From Trichomonas vaginalis G3 (lineage: Eukaryota > Parabasalia > Trichomonadida > Trichomonadidae): 64,000 nt of DNA. Positions 31,792-43,276 of the stretch are shown piece after piece. Below the pieces are notes generated by a model. The model searched no databases and was not told the origin of the DNA. It saw only the letters and a list, made by a program, of their open reading frames with translations. Every line of letters starts with the position of its first letter. Position 1 is the first letter of the stretch. A program made the translations under genes and the position numbers. The stretch covers positions 23,203,896-23,267,895 of the forward strand of contig NC_067206.1 of NCBI RefSeq assembly GCF_026262505.1, read 5' to 3'.

Positions 31792-34700
31792 ATGTATCGG
31801 AAGTTGTCTAAGTTAGAAACACTCGGAAATAAAAAACTTCTTACAGAAGCTAATATAGATGTTGCAAAGCATTACACAACAAACAAAGGCACTCGCTGAC
31901 ATCCTCAATGACTATAATGGTGAAATAACTTATGATAGAATTCATGAGTTCATAAAGCGCAACGCGGCGAGGACGAGTCCATGCAAGAGCATTTCCTTTA
32001 AATGACGTTGCTATTGACTTATATCATAGACGTTCAATACCTCATGAAGTAAGAAGAGAAATGTTTGACATAACAAATGCAAACGTTGGTCATACTCGTA
32101 AAGCTCTTTCACATGACGTTCGTCAAGAGATGTTTGGACATAACAAATGCAAACGTTGGTGAAACAAGAAGAGCTGTACCACATGAAGTAAGAAGAGAGA
32201 ATGTTTGACATAACAAATGCAAACGTTGGTGAAACACGAAGAGAGATGACACACTGAAACAACAAGAAAGAGATGTTTAAAAGTGCTATAGAACAAGTTC
32301 GCAAAGCTAATAATGTCATTCGTTCCATTGACGACAAACCAAAAGAAGGTGAGAGATGGTTAAAGAAAGATGAAGAAAATAGGAAGAGGAATGTGAAGTC
32401 AGGCAATAGACTCATTGACTTTAACATCGAAGCTTTAGATGAACCAAACAGAGACTACTTACACAACATTTCGGTAAGGTTTTATGAGACTCTTAGAGAA
32501 AATTAAAATAAACTCCCAACAGAGATGGATGGTATGTTATAAACTTGGTGAAAAGTATGAATGTTCTACGTTAACCTCAATAATATTGGAACATTACTAC
32601 ATCACTCTTGAAGGAGAACTTTATATCAGAGATAGAAGCAAATGCTGCAGGTATTGTTGAAATGCACTATGATTCTTCTTGACAAACATAAAGAATCTTA
32701 CCGAAATAAAGATGTATGATTTAACAGAATATGAAGGCTTAACGATGTCAGATGTAAAGAAAGGCAAACCAAAAAAGAGACCATAAGAGATGAAAGCACA
32801 CTGACAAATGACAGAAAGCCATTTTGGAAGCTCTTAAGCAACAGGAACCCAGCACTTATAGAAAGCTTTTGGAAAGATAATGGTGAAAAGAAGTTTTATA
32901 AGAAGAGAAGCGGTCAGTTCTGGAAGTATCTTTGCACATTACCTATAATCTTGAACGCTACCAAATCTTCAATGAACTGAACAAAAGAACTGCAACTTAT
33001 GACAGAAGATAATGCTTCGTTTATGCTTGCATTCAGGCTGGAGTAAATGAAGAAACTATTGACCACATGAGAGAAGTCATTCGTGTTAGAGACTTTCCTC
33101 AAAGTAAAGTACAAGAAATTTCTGACGCACAGGTATAGCATTTAATGTTACCATTGGTTACTTCAATGACTCAAGACATAATGAAATAAAGAGATACATA
33201 CCAAAAGAATGTGAAACTGTTCGAACTATTGACTTACTTCTTGTTGAAGACCACTACATGCTAAATGAAAGACTTCCAATGACAACATATTCATTCGAAC
33301 TATATAGAAATCTTGAAGGAGTGTGGTGGAAATGAACATTGAAAAACAGATGAAAATATTACAAAGAGAGAAGATAAATAATGTAGTTCGCATGGATAGA
33401 TACAACGTATGGGATGTATGAAAACATTGTGGGAGTGCAAATATTTTGAACCTATTTCTTATGGAGAACTTTTCACATATACGACTGACTTATATAAACA
33501 GAACCTTGCACCATTTAAAGATTTGACATATGCTCCAAAGTATTGTGTACAACTGAAGAAGAAAGCAGAGTCAAAAGAAGTAAATAAAGCTAAATGTAAG
33601 TTCATACCTGAGCACTTTTTCTTTGCTGACTTTGAGTGTAGTACGGATGGCTTTCATAAAGCTTTTAACATCTGTTATGACAGTGAAGATGGTTCAGTTA
33701 GTGAAAGTATTTGGGGTCAAAACTGTGCAACAGAATTTTTGGAAAGACTTCCTGACAAGAGTTTAATATATTTCCATAACCTCAGTTATGACATAAACTT
33801 CATCTTAAGACACATGACAGAAGTGAAAGGAACTCCCATCATTAAAGGTTCACGAACAATGCAAATAACTGGTTTATATAAAGGAAGGGCAATTATTATA
33901 AAAGACTCTTACAGTGTTATAAATAAGAAGCTTAAACTATTTCCTGCTATGTTTAACTTACAAACAGGACCGAAAGAAGTATTTCCATATAACTACTACA
34001 GCAGTGTTTTGTTAGCAAATGACAACAGAACTGGTGTCATTTCTGAAGCATGTAAGTTTATCCATGATGCAGATACATTTATGAAGAACATAGATTCCAT
34101 CAAAGGTTGCAGAATAGATGAAAACCACTTCGACTTAGAAAAATATAGCACGTTTTACTGCAAACAAGATGTAAGAATTTTAAGAGAAGGTTTTGTAAAG
34201 TTCCGCAATGACTTATTGAAAGAGTTTGATTTAAACGTTTATGACTACGTTAGTATTTGTTCTATTGCTAACAAATTGTTTGAGAACAGAGTATACTTCC
34301 CGAATGGAAATCTTTATGACCTCTCAAATAAACCAAGAGAATTTATTTCGAGATGCATTCAAGGTGGAAGATGTATGTTGTCAGATAACATGAAACAAAA
34401 GAGCAAAAAGAAACTCATTGCTGACTTCGACACTGTTTCATTATATCCTTTCAGCTATAGCAAGACTTTATACTTTAGAAGGTATTCCAAAAGTATTGAA
34501 GGAAGAAATGTTAAGCACAGAGTTATCTCATGAGACATTTATTCGATGACGACCAAAAGGAACCCATTTGGTGAAAAGTTTATGTCTGGCTTCTTTGTTC
34601 TCATTAAGATAACAGAGATTGGTATACCCAGACACTTTCATTTAATAGTTTGCGACCCTGAACTAAATCCAGAACTTAACGTTCCAAGAAGTTCAAAACA

Positions 34701-35687
34701 CTTGCTGTCTCATGTATGTTGACCATATAACATTACAAGACCTCATAAAATATCAAGGTGTCAAATGTGAAGTTTGCAAGGATACTATTACGATGGAAAC
34801 AGAGATATGAGAATAAGAGATGAAGTAAAGAAGTTGTTTGAGTTAAGGTTAAAGTATAAGAAAGAAGAAAACCCCTTACAAGAAATTATAAAAACTCATT
34901 CTGAACAGCATTTATGGCAAAACTATTCTATCTCCTATTGAGTCAAAAATAACATAGTAGATGACAAAGATGCTATAAGATATGCTATAAGAAATTACAA
35001 CCATATAGTGAAGTTCGAAGGTTTGGATGGTTCAGATAAAACTATTTTCAAGCTAACGAAAAGCATTTGCAGACACTTTAACTTCTGTCCACTTGGTGTT
35101 AATATTCTGTCTATGTCAAAACGTATTATGAATGAAGTATTCTGTACTGCAGAGGACATGGGACTTTCAAATCTTTTACCAGATACCGACAGTATGCACT
35201 TATATAATGAAGACATCCCAAAGCTTGCAGCAGGTTTAAGAAGAGATATGGTCGCGAACTTATAGGAAAGAACCTTGTCAATTTCATAGCGACTTTGCAG
35301 AAATAACACCTGGAAAACAAAGTTTAGCTTATAAAAGTATTTTCTGTGGAAAGAAGACCTACATAGACTTACTCACTAACGATTTAAATGAAGTTGCATT
35401 TCACTGCAGAATGAAAGGCGTGAAGCAAGATGTTATTGCTTTAACCGCTAATGAAATGTTTTCCTGAAGCTATACAATGCTATTACAATGAAGATAAGAA
35501 CATTCACATACCTGTTGGAACATATGACAAAGACTCTGAGTTCAGTTTAATGAAACTTTACAAAGCACTTCATGATGGTCAAGAGATTGCATTCGACTTA
35601 TGTAAGTCATGTCAACCTTGCTTTGCTGAAAAGTTCAACTTTTCAATAACGACTAAAACAAGCTTTATTCGTAAGTTGAAGTTCTGA
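31792..35687 (+). pseudogene. polB: DNA polymerase B (copy C, broken)
   Basis: Counterpart of the whole polymerase at 3433-7350. Long stretches are identical to it, notably 33409-34440, which covers the exonuclease domain. It carries roughly ten to twenty breaks. Confidence 0.85.
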
Positions 35688-35748
35688 GGTCATTTATTTT
35701 TGTTCAGCAATGAGGTCATTCGTGATAAAAATAAAGCTAGCGTAGATT

Positions 35749-36607
35749 TTACAATTACTGCGATGGTAGAGTTTAAGAGTTGTGCTTCAATGTAGAGACA
35801 GTCCTTCCCATCTGGAGCAAGAACACTGGACATTTATGGTCATGAGTGGAGTACATGTCTATCCAAAACTCACGATTGAAGCCAGTTAATTTATAGTATT
35901 TAGGGTTAGGAAGTGGTGAAGTTCTTGTATGACCAATGAACTCATTTTCAACGCCTTTGGCTATATTAGAGTAAAGTATTGCTTGCTTTCTATCCAAATG
36001 CCAGGTGTTACAATCTTTGAAAATTCATTTTTTCCTCGGAAGCATTGCATCATAATTTGAAAACATTCTTAAAAATCATCACTTTGGTTCGGAGATTTGA
36101 AATCTTATACGTAATGGATTTTTCTTTTTTTAGCGACTTCATTGAATGGTGAGAATACAATGAATTGACAGTCATGAGTTCCATCTTCATTTTCATTAAA
36201 TTCATAATGAAAGTCTATAAGTTGTGGCTTGACTACCTTCTTCTTTCAGTTGTGCAAGAAACTCACGTAAAGGCTGTAAAGTTTGTACTTCAATGTTGAA
36301 CTTTTCTCGAACATCTCATTAAATTGAAATCATACATTGTGCAATGTTGTATCGTCTTTAAAGTATTTGTATATGTGAATGTTTTGGGCGCTTAAAGACT
36401 GTTCGTCATTTTCTATCTCGACTTGAAGTATAAAGTCAACCTTTCTGAAAGCACGTGTTATATACATGATGTTATGCCAATGTACTTCTCTTCATTTATG
36501 TTCACAATCCAGTCTGTTGGAAACTTAAACGTTACTCTGTTCCCCTTTATTTTGACGTCAGGGTTTTCACTACTGAACGCAACAGTTAAAGGTATTTGTC
36601 TATACAT
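35749..36607 (-). pseudogene. Penton-like gene (copy C, broken)
   Basis: Counterpart of 7411-8268, with several breaks. Confidence 0.7.
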
Positions 36608-36631
36608 TTAATTCGGATAAAAATAAACCAT

Positions 36632-36886
36632 TTACTCTTTCTTTGCTTCAGCTTCTTTAGCTTTTGCTTCTTCTCTAGCTTTTTTCGCCAGCAAACGTGG
36701 GTTCTTCTGTCTTCCAGCAGCTAATGCAGCTAGTTGTTTTTCACTAAGTTTTCTCTTTGGTCTCTCTGGCTTTTGTTCTTGTTTTTGTTCCTTCAGTTCG
36801 GATAAAATTTGCTCGCGAATTTCTTTCTTCAATGCTTCAACATCTATGACACCTTGGGTCTTGTCCGTAGGGCTTGTCTGAGTCAT
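36632..36886 (-). CDS. 84-aa basic Lys/Ala/Glu-rich protein (copy C)
   Basis: Identical in sequence to 8293-8547; looks whole. Confidence 0.6.
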   Translation of the reverse strand: MTQTSPTDKTQGVIDVEALKKEIREQILSELKEQKQEQKPERPKRKLSEKQLAALAAGRQKNPRLLAKKAREEAKAKEAEAKKE

Positions 36887-36932
36887 TTGACTGCAGATAA
36901 AAAAACTAAATTAAAACTTTAACCGATGTAAA

Positions 36933-37367
36933 ATGAGCTTGTCAAAATCAGAGCGAGAGTCTATTATATTAAATGACGCAAGAGGAATACAACATCCTTT
37001 CTATTACGTAAGTCAGAGTAAAGATGGTAAAATATACGTAAGAAAAAGAAAGGTACCATTAGCGAATGCAGAGAGCGACAACATTAAGGTGCATGGCAAG
37101 GGTGAAGTCCACGAAGCCCATATAAAACCTTCTGTTCAAACTGAAAAGTCAATAGAACCAGAAAGAAAAGAAGCCAGATGTACTTTCAATAACGAACCAA
37201 GAGCTTATTGCAAAGTTCGTGAATTTCATTGAAAAACAAACCGAGTCAAAGAACCCTGACCCGCCGGTGAAAGAAGTTGAGACAAAAGAGAATGTACAGT
37301 TCATTGAAATGTCAAGAAACAACTTCCACCACGAATACCAAGAAGAAGAGTGAGAATAATGAAGTAA
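36933..37367 (+). pseudogene. 144-aa KDG-RK motif gene (copy C, broken)
   Basis: Counterpart of 8593-9027; broken, about two breaks. Confidence 0.65.
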
Positions 37368-37394
37368 ATAGATATTTTTATCTGAAGTAAATAC

Positions 37395-38972
37395 ATGCAG
37401 AACGAACAGCTAAACGAATTTACTCCAGCAGAGCATATTCATCAGATTCGCTCATATTTCGATATCATAGACAATGCAGTTCAAATTGGTGACACTAATA
37501 GAAAATATTCTGACGCAAAGATTCCATCACAACCTGGAACTGCTAAAGATAACACATGGGTAACATTCAATCTCTCACCTCCTGGTGAAAATATGTTGGA
37601 CCTTTACAATACATTCATTACGTATAAAATGGAAGGTCAATTTATTGTAGATAAAGAAATTGGTTCAGGTTCCAATAAAAAAACAAACCCACCAGGATTT
37701 TGGATTGGTTCGATGACGCTTTCTATGCAGTTGCTGGATATCAAATCCTTGCAAATGGTCGTATTGTATATTCTCAAGACAACGCAAGAGAAGAAGCATA
37801 TATAACTTCAAACTCACAAACTACCGAACAAATAAAGAAAGTAGATGTTTTCTCAAAGACTCGACATGAAGATGTATGGAGTCATTCGGGAACATGCAGA
37901 ACAGGACAAATTGTTAGTGGTCCAATTACAGCAGGAAAATCATTTGATTTTAAGCTTCGTTTAAGAATTCCTGTTAGAAAGTTTTTACCATTAGAAGCTA
38001 TATAGATTTATTCCTGCATTTGCTGGTAACATTCAGCTTAAAGTAAAGTTCAGTAGCGACGCCTTACAATGCACATCTATATCTGTAAATGATATCATTG
38101 CTTTCAATCCAACTCTTAAAGTTGCATTTGCTTCAGATTCAAATCCACCGACAAATAAATTTGTTCCATGGAATGAACCATTCACTATGATAACGAAGGC
38201 AGTAGAAGCTAGTGGAACAGTTACTATTACAACTGTAACCCAGCAACTATTTCGAACAAAGATGGATTTTAATGAATGTTTCATTCATCCAAAGTCATTC
38301 TCTTTAGACCCTAACATTTATACAGAACTTGTAGAACATTATACAAACGAGGCTTTATGTTTTCCTGTTAAAGTTATGGATTGGATTCCTATGGACGGTT
38401 CATTCTCAAAGAATACAGATAGTTCAAGTGCAACATTTACAGCAGCTTATACGCCTATTAATGTTAAAAGTATTTGGGCACTATTTAGAAAGAAAGACAA
38501 CTATTATGTTAATTTTGAGAACCCTAAGTTTAAATATCTTCAGCTTTCCATGGGAGCTTATGGAAATATGCCTGCAGAACCTGAAAAATCATATGGACCT
38601 GTATTTTATGAAATGGTTGCGAACGCCTGCAATACAAACAATGATATGATAGGATTTAATGAAGATGTTATGAGGTCATTGGTGGATGATGGTAGTGTGG
38701 AACATAAATGGGATAGCTATGACAACACACATTTCTTATGTGGTTTTCCAACAGAAGTGGACTTTTGCTTCCAGCAAGGTCAAACATCTACTGCTCCAAT
38801 AACATACAAATTGTCTGTTAAAGGACCTATTGAACTAGCAACTGAAAATGTACCAAAGCCACTTATTGGATTTATGAGGGATTGTTGCTTTGCAATACAA
38901 GTAAGACAGTCAGGCATACCAATAATAAGACTTGACGACTATAACTTAGCAACTGACGACAGTGAGGAATAA
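37395..38972 (+). pseudogene. Major capsid candidate (copy C, broken)
   Basis: Counterpart of 9055-10629, broken with about two or three breaks. A short patch near 37975-38035 differs from copy A by several synonymous-looking substitutions, which suggests a patch of sequence from another family member. Confidence 0.68.
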
Positions 38973-39002
38973 AGGATGAACGTTTATTTTTAAAGCTTAT
39001 AA

Positions 39003-39461
39003 ATGAGTTCTTCATCAAGCTCTCGTGAACCTTCACCATCTATGAAACAAACTTTACCAAACGATTATGGAGCACCTATTGAATATTTCTTACGAGCTGC
39101 ACAATGGCAAAGAGCAGTCTCACCAAGGTTAGGTGTTCCACCAGCTCCTGTCAAAAATAGCATTTGGTCAAGTCCTTATATAAGATATGGTCTCCCACTA
39201 GGTTTGCTAGCTACAGCAGGAGCAGTTATGATGTTGAAAAGAAATAAAGCAAATGTTGTAAATAATACTGAAGTAGCTGAAGTTAAACAAACTCCAACAC
39301 CTTCGCCAAAACCAACGCCTTCACAAGCAAAACCTTCAATGACTCCTGAACCTATGGAAGTACAAACTCCTGTTCAAAAGTCAACTCCTAAACCGACTCC
39401 AACATTTAAACCAGAACCTACTCCTCAAATAAATCGTAAAACTCCTGCGTTTCCTTACTGA
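39003..39461 (+). CDS. Membrane protein with Pro/Thr-rich tail
   Basis: The whole form (152 aa) of the gene cut at 10660-10917. A Ser-rich N-terminus, a hydrophobic segment near residues 62-80 followed by KRNK, then a tail of TPTPSPKPTPSQ-type repeats. The tail is low complexity and probably extended. A minor virion or membrane-bound component is likely (inference). Confidence 0.65.
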   Translation: MSSSSSSREPSPSMKQTLPNDYGAPIEYFLRAAQWQRAVSPRLGVPPAPVKNSIWSSPYIRYGLPLGLLATAGAVMMLKRNKANVVNNTEVAEVKQTPTPSPKPTPSQAKPSMTPEPMEVQTPVQKSTPKPTPTFKPEPTPQINRKTPAFPY

Positions 39462-39510
39462 AAAAATAACGTTATTTTTTATTTTATTTGAACATTTTTA
39501 TTTGATTGAA

Positions 39511-39747
39511 ATGACGACTAAAGTCACTGAAGCAATGAAACAAAAGTTTTTGGTAGAATACATTAAATCAGGAATTATTCCAGAAGGTTTTTACGTTCAT
39601 ACTATGAAGGATGGTAGAGTTCAGTTTAGAAAGATAAAGCAACCATTAGATAGAGAAGGAATTTTGAGAAAGATTAAACTTCATGAGGACAACATTGCTG
39701 AACTTAAGAAGAAGTTAGAAGAGTTGGAGAAAGGAAGAGAGTTATAA
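39511..39747 (+). CDS. 78-aa protein with KDG-RK motif and coiled coil
   Basis: Contains GFYVHTMKDGRVQFRKIKQPL, the same motif as in the 144-aa protein at 8593-9027, followed by a C-terminal coiled coil (NIAELKKKLEELEKG). ATG at 39511 is preferred to the in-frame TTG at 39502 because it follows a TTTTTATTTGA leader at the usual distance. Confidence 0.62.
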   Translation: MTTKVTEAMKQKFLVEYIKSGIIPEGFYVHTMKDGRVQFRKIKQPLDREGILRKIKLHEDNIAELKKKLEELEKGREL

Positions 39748-39764
39748 AGCAATGAATTCAACAG

Positions 39765-39812
39765 GTTAGAAAAGAGGTTAGATATCGGGTTAGATCTAAC
39801 CTTCTACCCTAA
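39765..39812. repeat. Third GTTAGATCTAAC repeat near right end
   Basis: GGTTAGAAAAGAGGTTAGA then GGGTTAGATCTAACC, a shorter relative of the 59-bp arms at 27636 and 28741, placed after the 78-aa gene. The position after stop codons supports a terminator-like role. Confidence 0.6.
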
Positions 39813-39908
39813 ATTTATTTTTGTGCTATGTTTTCATACGTGTGCGGGTGGTGATATCATTAATTTTTAAGTTTATTTTTTATTTTATTTTTATTTTATT
39901 TGGATGTA

Positions 39909-40193
39909 ATGACAGAACAAAAGCAACTCATACAAATCAAAACATATAACAAACATACATTTAAACATTTATTCTTCCTTCCTGAGCATAACATGTTCTT
40001 TCAAATACATCCGAGACCAGTTGACTTTTCATTGACTGTTTATAAAGATAGAAATAGTTATATCATTAAACCATACGATGACGAAGGTAAGTTATGTAAA
40101 TTGTACGTTAAGAAGTTAGAGAAAGTTTATGGCTTCAAGTATGACTACAATAGGGTTAACACTGATGATGAAGATATTGAGGAAAATTTATGA
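39909..40193 (+). CDS. 94-aa right-end protein
   Basis: Unknown small protein with an aromatic/His-rich first half (HTFKHLFFLPEHNMFFQIHPRP) and an acidic end (NTDDEDIEENL). ATG at 39909 was chosen over the in-frame TTG at 39900. It is the last gene before the probable element end. Confidence 0.55.
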   Translation: MTEQKQLIQIKTYNKHTFKHLFFLPEHNMFFQIHPRPVDFSLTVYKDRNSYIIKPYDDEGKLCKLYVKKLEKVYGFKYDYNRVNTDDEDIEENL

Positions 40194-40440
40194 GAACATT
40201 AGTGAAGTTGTTAGTGAGAACGATAGTGAGAACGTTTATTTTTACATTAGTGAGTTCGTTAGTGAAGTGGTTGGTGGTTTTGTAAATATTTAAGGTTAAG
40301 TTAGTGTTGTCGTTTGTGTTGTAAAATATACGTTAACGGTTTTGTAAAGTGTCAAATTCACAAGTATTGGGTAAAGTGGAACGCAGTGCCACCATACCCA
40401 AGACTTGTATACTAACTATTATATAACGATATATAACATT
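40194..40440. other. Probable right terminal region of copy C
   Basis: Non-coding. Seven or so TTAGTGA-like words occur at 40200-40275, followed by a 47-bp hairpin at 40361-40407. No matching left terminus is in the window, so the boundary is approximate. Confidence 0.4.
40361..40407. repeat. 47-bp hairpin near element end
   Basis: Arms beginning CAAGT and ending ACTTG enclose TTGGGTA/TACCCAA and GTGG/CCAC stems around a 9-base loop. Its outer bases echo the CAAGTCTTG repeats. Confidence 0.7.
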
Positions 40441-40558
40441 AATAAATAAGCAATGTGTATGAATTTATAGAATGCCCCGAATTTATAATTTCAAATTCTT
40501 TAAAAAAAAGACATGAAATTGTAATTTCAGATAAAAATAGATATTTGCGTCTCTTCCT

Positions 40559-40711
40559 TAGTGTAACTGTGCTGCTGGTAAGCGTTTTGGTTGAGTTTGT
40601 AAAGAATGTCAAATATGAAGCAGATATAATGAGATTTGATGAACACTTTAACCGTAGCCCTTGTTTGTCTCTTTGTGCTCAGTGTAACTGTGCTGGTAAG
40701 CGTTTTGGTTG
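40559..40711. repeat. Direct repeat pair of about 32 bp
   Basis: AGTGTAACTGTGCTG followed by GGTAAGCGTTTTGGTTG occurs at about 40559-40592 and 40680-40711, roughly 121 bp apart. No gene supported across it. Confidence 0.6.
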
Positions 40712-40796
40712 GCATTTAGTGAAACCACTAAGTCGACCATTAAAAAAAAACTAAGTGATAACTTTGTCCCATTCTCAAAATGAGAATTCTCGGACA

Positions 40797-41136
40797 TACG
40801 ATTATTTTTGATTCAAATGCTGTTCGGCATTAAAAGCAAAAATAATCATATAAGGTCGATGAAAAATTGAGCGTTTTTAAAAAACCGCCGTTTGAGAGGA
40901 AAATTGAGAGCCCCGATGTATACTTTTTGACATTGTCAAAAACTTTGAAAGGACCAAAAAAATTTAGTGTCAGAAAGTTTACAAATGTATCCTTTCTGAC
41001 AAACAGACTCTCAGAAAGTACTCAAACTGCGGTTTTTAATTTCCGCACTTTTTTTGGCGACCTTACCCGAGAATTACACTTTTCCGACTTTTTTTCGCTC
41101 GCTTCGCGCCCCTGGCAAAACGTCGGAAAAGTGTAA
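40797..41136. repeat. Two hairpins in spacer
   Basis: GATTATTTTTG at about 40801 pairs with CAAAAATAATC near 40850. TTACACTTTTCCGAC at 41074-41088 pairs perfectly with 41122-41136 around a GC-richer loop. The open frame across 40867-41136 is explained by this and has no ATG. Confidence 0.6.
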
Positions 41137-41469
41137 ATTTGACCAAAATTCCAACTGAGAAAATCATGCATAATGTATGTAGTATCTAAATCTATAATTT
41201 TACTCTAATTTATAATAATAAAGAATCTTCCATCCTAACTACCATCCTAACCGTTTATATTTAATTTTTATGGATTTGGAAGATATTTGTGGGCAAAATC
41301 CAAAATAACCGTTTTGGGAAGATTTTATAATTTCTGGTTAATTTCACTACACATGTAACGATTTCAAATTTTTGATATTGGTCAGACACCTTTGTCCAGG
41401 TATATATTAGACATTTGGATGTAAATAAAGTTAGAAATATGCTTATTTCTTTTATGAAAGCCAATATAT

Positions 41470-42095
41470 GGGTTCGTTTGAGTGAGGCGTCATGAAGGCG
41501 TCACGATGTAAACCATTCAAGTTTGAATGGTTTACGGGCGTCATAAGGGTGAATTCAAAGGGCCGGCGTCATAGTTTACAAAACGGTTATTTGTGTCAAA
41601 AATAAAAGAGGAAGTAATGTTAATCTTTCAAAAATATTGATTGTGGTTTTGAAATTTATTGAAAAAAAGACTTTTGAGAGAAAAAGTTTTAGATTCTCAG
41701 AGAGGAAATTGTTGCCTACGAAGTACTTGCTCTAGTCCAGCCCATCCTAGGCCACAATCCAATTTCTTAAATCATTTTTATTTTTATTTTTTTCTGTCTC
41801 TCAAAAGTTTCTTCAATTTTTTGTTTCATAATTTACAAATTCTCAATTATTTCACTGAGCTTATGAAAATCATTATGAAAATTTTTATTCCATAATATTA
41901 TCTATAATATCAAATAAAACAACAAATAATTTTTTGGTCACTTTTTACTTCCTCGACGATTGCTCATCTAAAAATATCTGACATTTATTTCATGACGCTC
42001 ACCCTCTGAATTCTTGCCTTATGACGCCATAAACTATTCAAAATTGAATGTTTTACAATATGACGCCTTAGTGACGCCAACTCTCAAAATTCCCC
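41470..42095. mobile_element. Foldback MITE with GGCGTCAT-rich terminal repeats
   Basis: The ends are inverted repeats of about 110 bp, roughly 75-80% alike: GGG, TTTGAG, then GGCGTCA, AAGGCGTCA, a nested ATTCAA/TTGAAT palindrome and a third GGCGTCAT. Further inverted segments (ACTTTTGAGAGA at about 41670, its complement at about 41800) continue inwards, so the whole 626 bp can fold on itself. AATATAT flanks both sides and may be the target duplication. No coding capacity; family of the mobilising transposase unknown. Confidence 0.7.
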
Positions 42096-42403
42096 AATAT
42101 ATATATTTAAAAATTAAAATAATAAGATACCATAAAGAAAAACCGAGACTTTTAAAATATGGCATACACATTTGTATTTGATTAAGAAAACGCATGTTTT
42201 TTTTAATTTTTATTATTTTAAGGGGTGAAATTCTGAGGTTTACAAATTTCCTTATATTGGTTTGTTTCGCGGTGAATATTGGATAAAACAAGAAAATTAT
42301 TGCTCAAATCTATATTTTATCTCCTACTCTTTTTATGAATAAACTATTATGTTTCAGACTTTTTCCTATTTCGAGAAAAAAAAATTAATTTCATTTTTTT
42401 TAA

Positions 42404-42826
42404 ATTCTAACTACTCCTGTGGAAGAAATTAAAGTTTTTGAAAAGGAAATCATGAAAATAACCAATAAAGATTTATTATTACGTCAATCACAATTACAAC
42501 CAAATGTAACCATCGACATCGATGGATATTGGGACCATCCTCGAAATGGTTATCATTGTCTTGTCACGGCAATTGATGTACAAACACATAGAGTGATTGA
42601 TTATCAATTAGTGACTCGCAATAATTCAAAGATAAACTCTTCAGCAAATTATTTTGGTGGTGCAAATGGGATGGAATCTAATGGAACGAAGCTATTATTT
42701 CAACGTTTAGCAAAGATTCCTAACATTGTTAATATTGTTCATGATAAGGATGGTAGATGTTCAAGAATAATTAAATTTCATAATTTTTCTGAATATTTCG
42801 ATCAATATGGCTGCAATTGTTTTTGA
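42404..42826 (+). pseudogene. Kolobok/Mutator-like transposase fragment
   Basis: The frame has VTIDIDGYWDH, a GYHCLVTAID strand, then NYFGGANGMES and VHDKDGRCS. This is the D...D spacing and the SGAME-like box seen in Kolobok/Mutator-type DDE transposases. There is no good ATG at the left and the frame ends in the next fragment, so only part of the catalytic core remains. Confidence 0.5.
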
Positions 42827-43250
42827 CATGCAAGTAAGGTTATTCAGAGAGCTTGAGTATGTTGGCATTGCAATAGATGCTGGAAGCACTAACTATCTTG
42901 AGTGCTACATCATGAATGCAAATACATCCTTGAAGCCTTTTCTGCTTCTTTTGACCAAGCCTAACTTTCCAGGCAATCATGCCTCATACATGAAAGCAAT
43001 ATATCAATGCTTTGCTGAATGCACACGCTTGCATCTTACTCCAGTAGGTTTCATTGGCGACAATCTTCGTGTTCAGTGGTCAGCGTTCGATAAAGAAAGA
43101 GAAGAGATGGGTTTCATTGCAATATCATGCGACTGTCATTCATTGAACCTTGCTATTAACGATACAAAACAGAATAATGAGACATTTGGCACTTTTTGTG
43201 AGAAGAACAAGTTATTTTGGGAATATCCCATTTTTGCAAGCAAAAAGTGA
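42807..43250 (+). pseudogene. hAT-like transposase fragment
   Basis: The frame contains IDAGSTNYLE, GFIGDNLRVQW and SCDCHSLNLAI, matching the order of the first catalytic Asp, a second acidic site and the CxxH-LNL box of hAT-type transposases. It is fused at its left to the preceding Kolobok-like fragment without a spacer and ends at 43250. Confidence 0.45.
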
Positions 43251-43276
43251 CACTCCCATTTTTTGCAGCAAAAAAT
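43226..43276. repeat. Two palindromic CCCATTTTTGC units
   Basis: CCCATTTTTGC-AA-GCAAAAAGTG and CCCATTTTTTGC-A-GCAAAAAATAG lie in direct order, each being a small palindrome. Confidence 0.55.

Larger units (their letters stand above)
22945..40440. mobile_element. Maverick family 1, copy C (left part missing, right end probably present)
   Basis: Starts abruptly inside a minus-strand gene, then carries a whole fibre gene, integrase, 312-aa gene, repeats, KilA-N, small genes, PolB, penton-like, core-like, capsid and right-end genes. The right boundary is placed near 40440 because the last small gene ends at 40193 and is followed by TTAGTGA repeats and a strong hairpin. No terminal inverted repeat could be paired in the window. 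About a dozen or more breaks, concentrated in PolB. High identity to copy A argues for youth. Confidence 0.82.

Noticed and set aside
40867-41136. 90-codon plus-strand frame
   Set aside because: No ATG start, and the region is explained by a perfect 15-bp stem hairpin.
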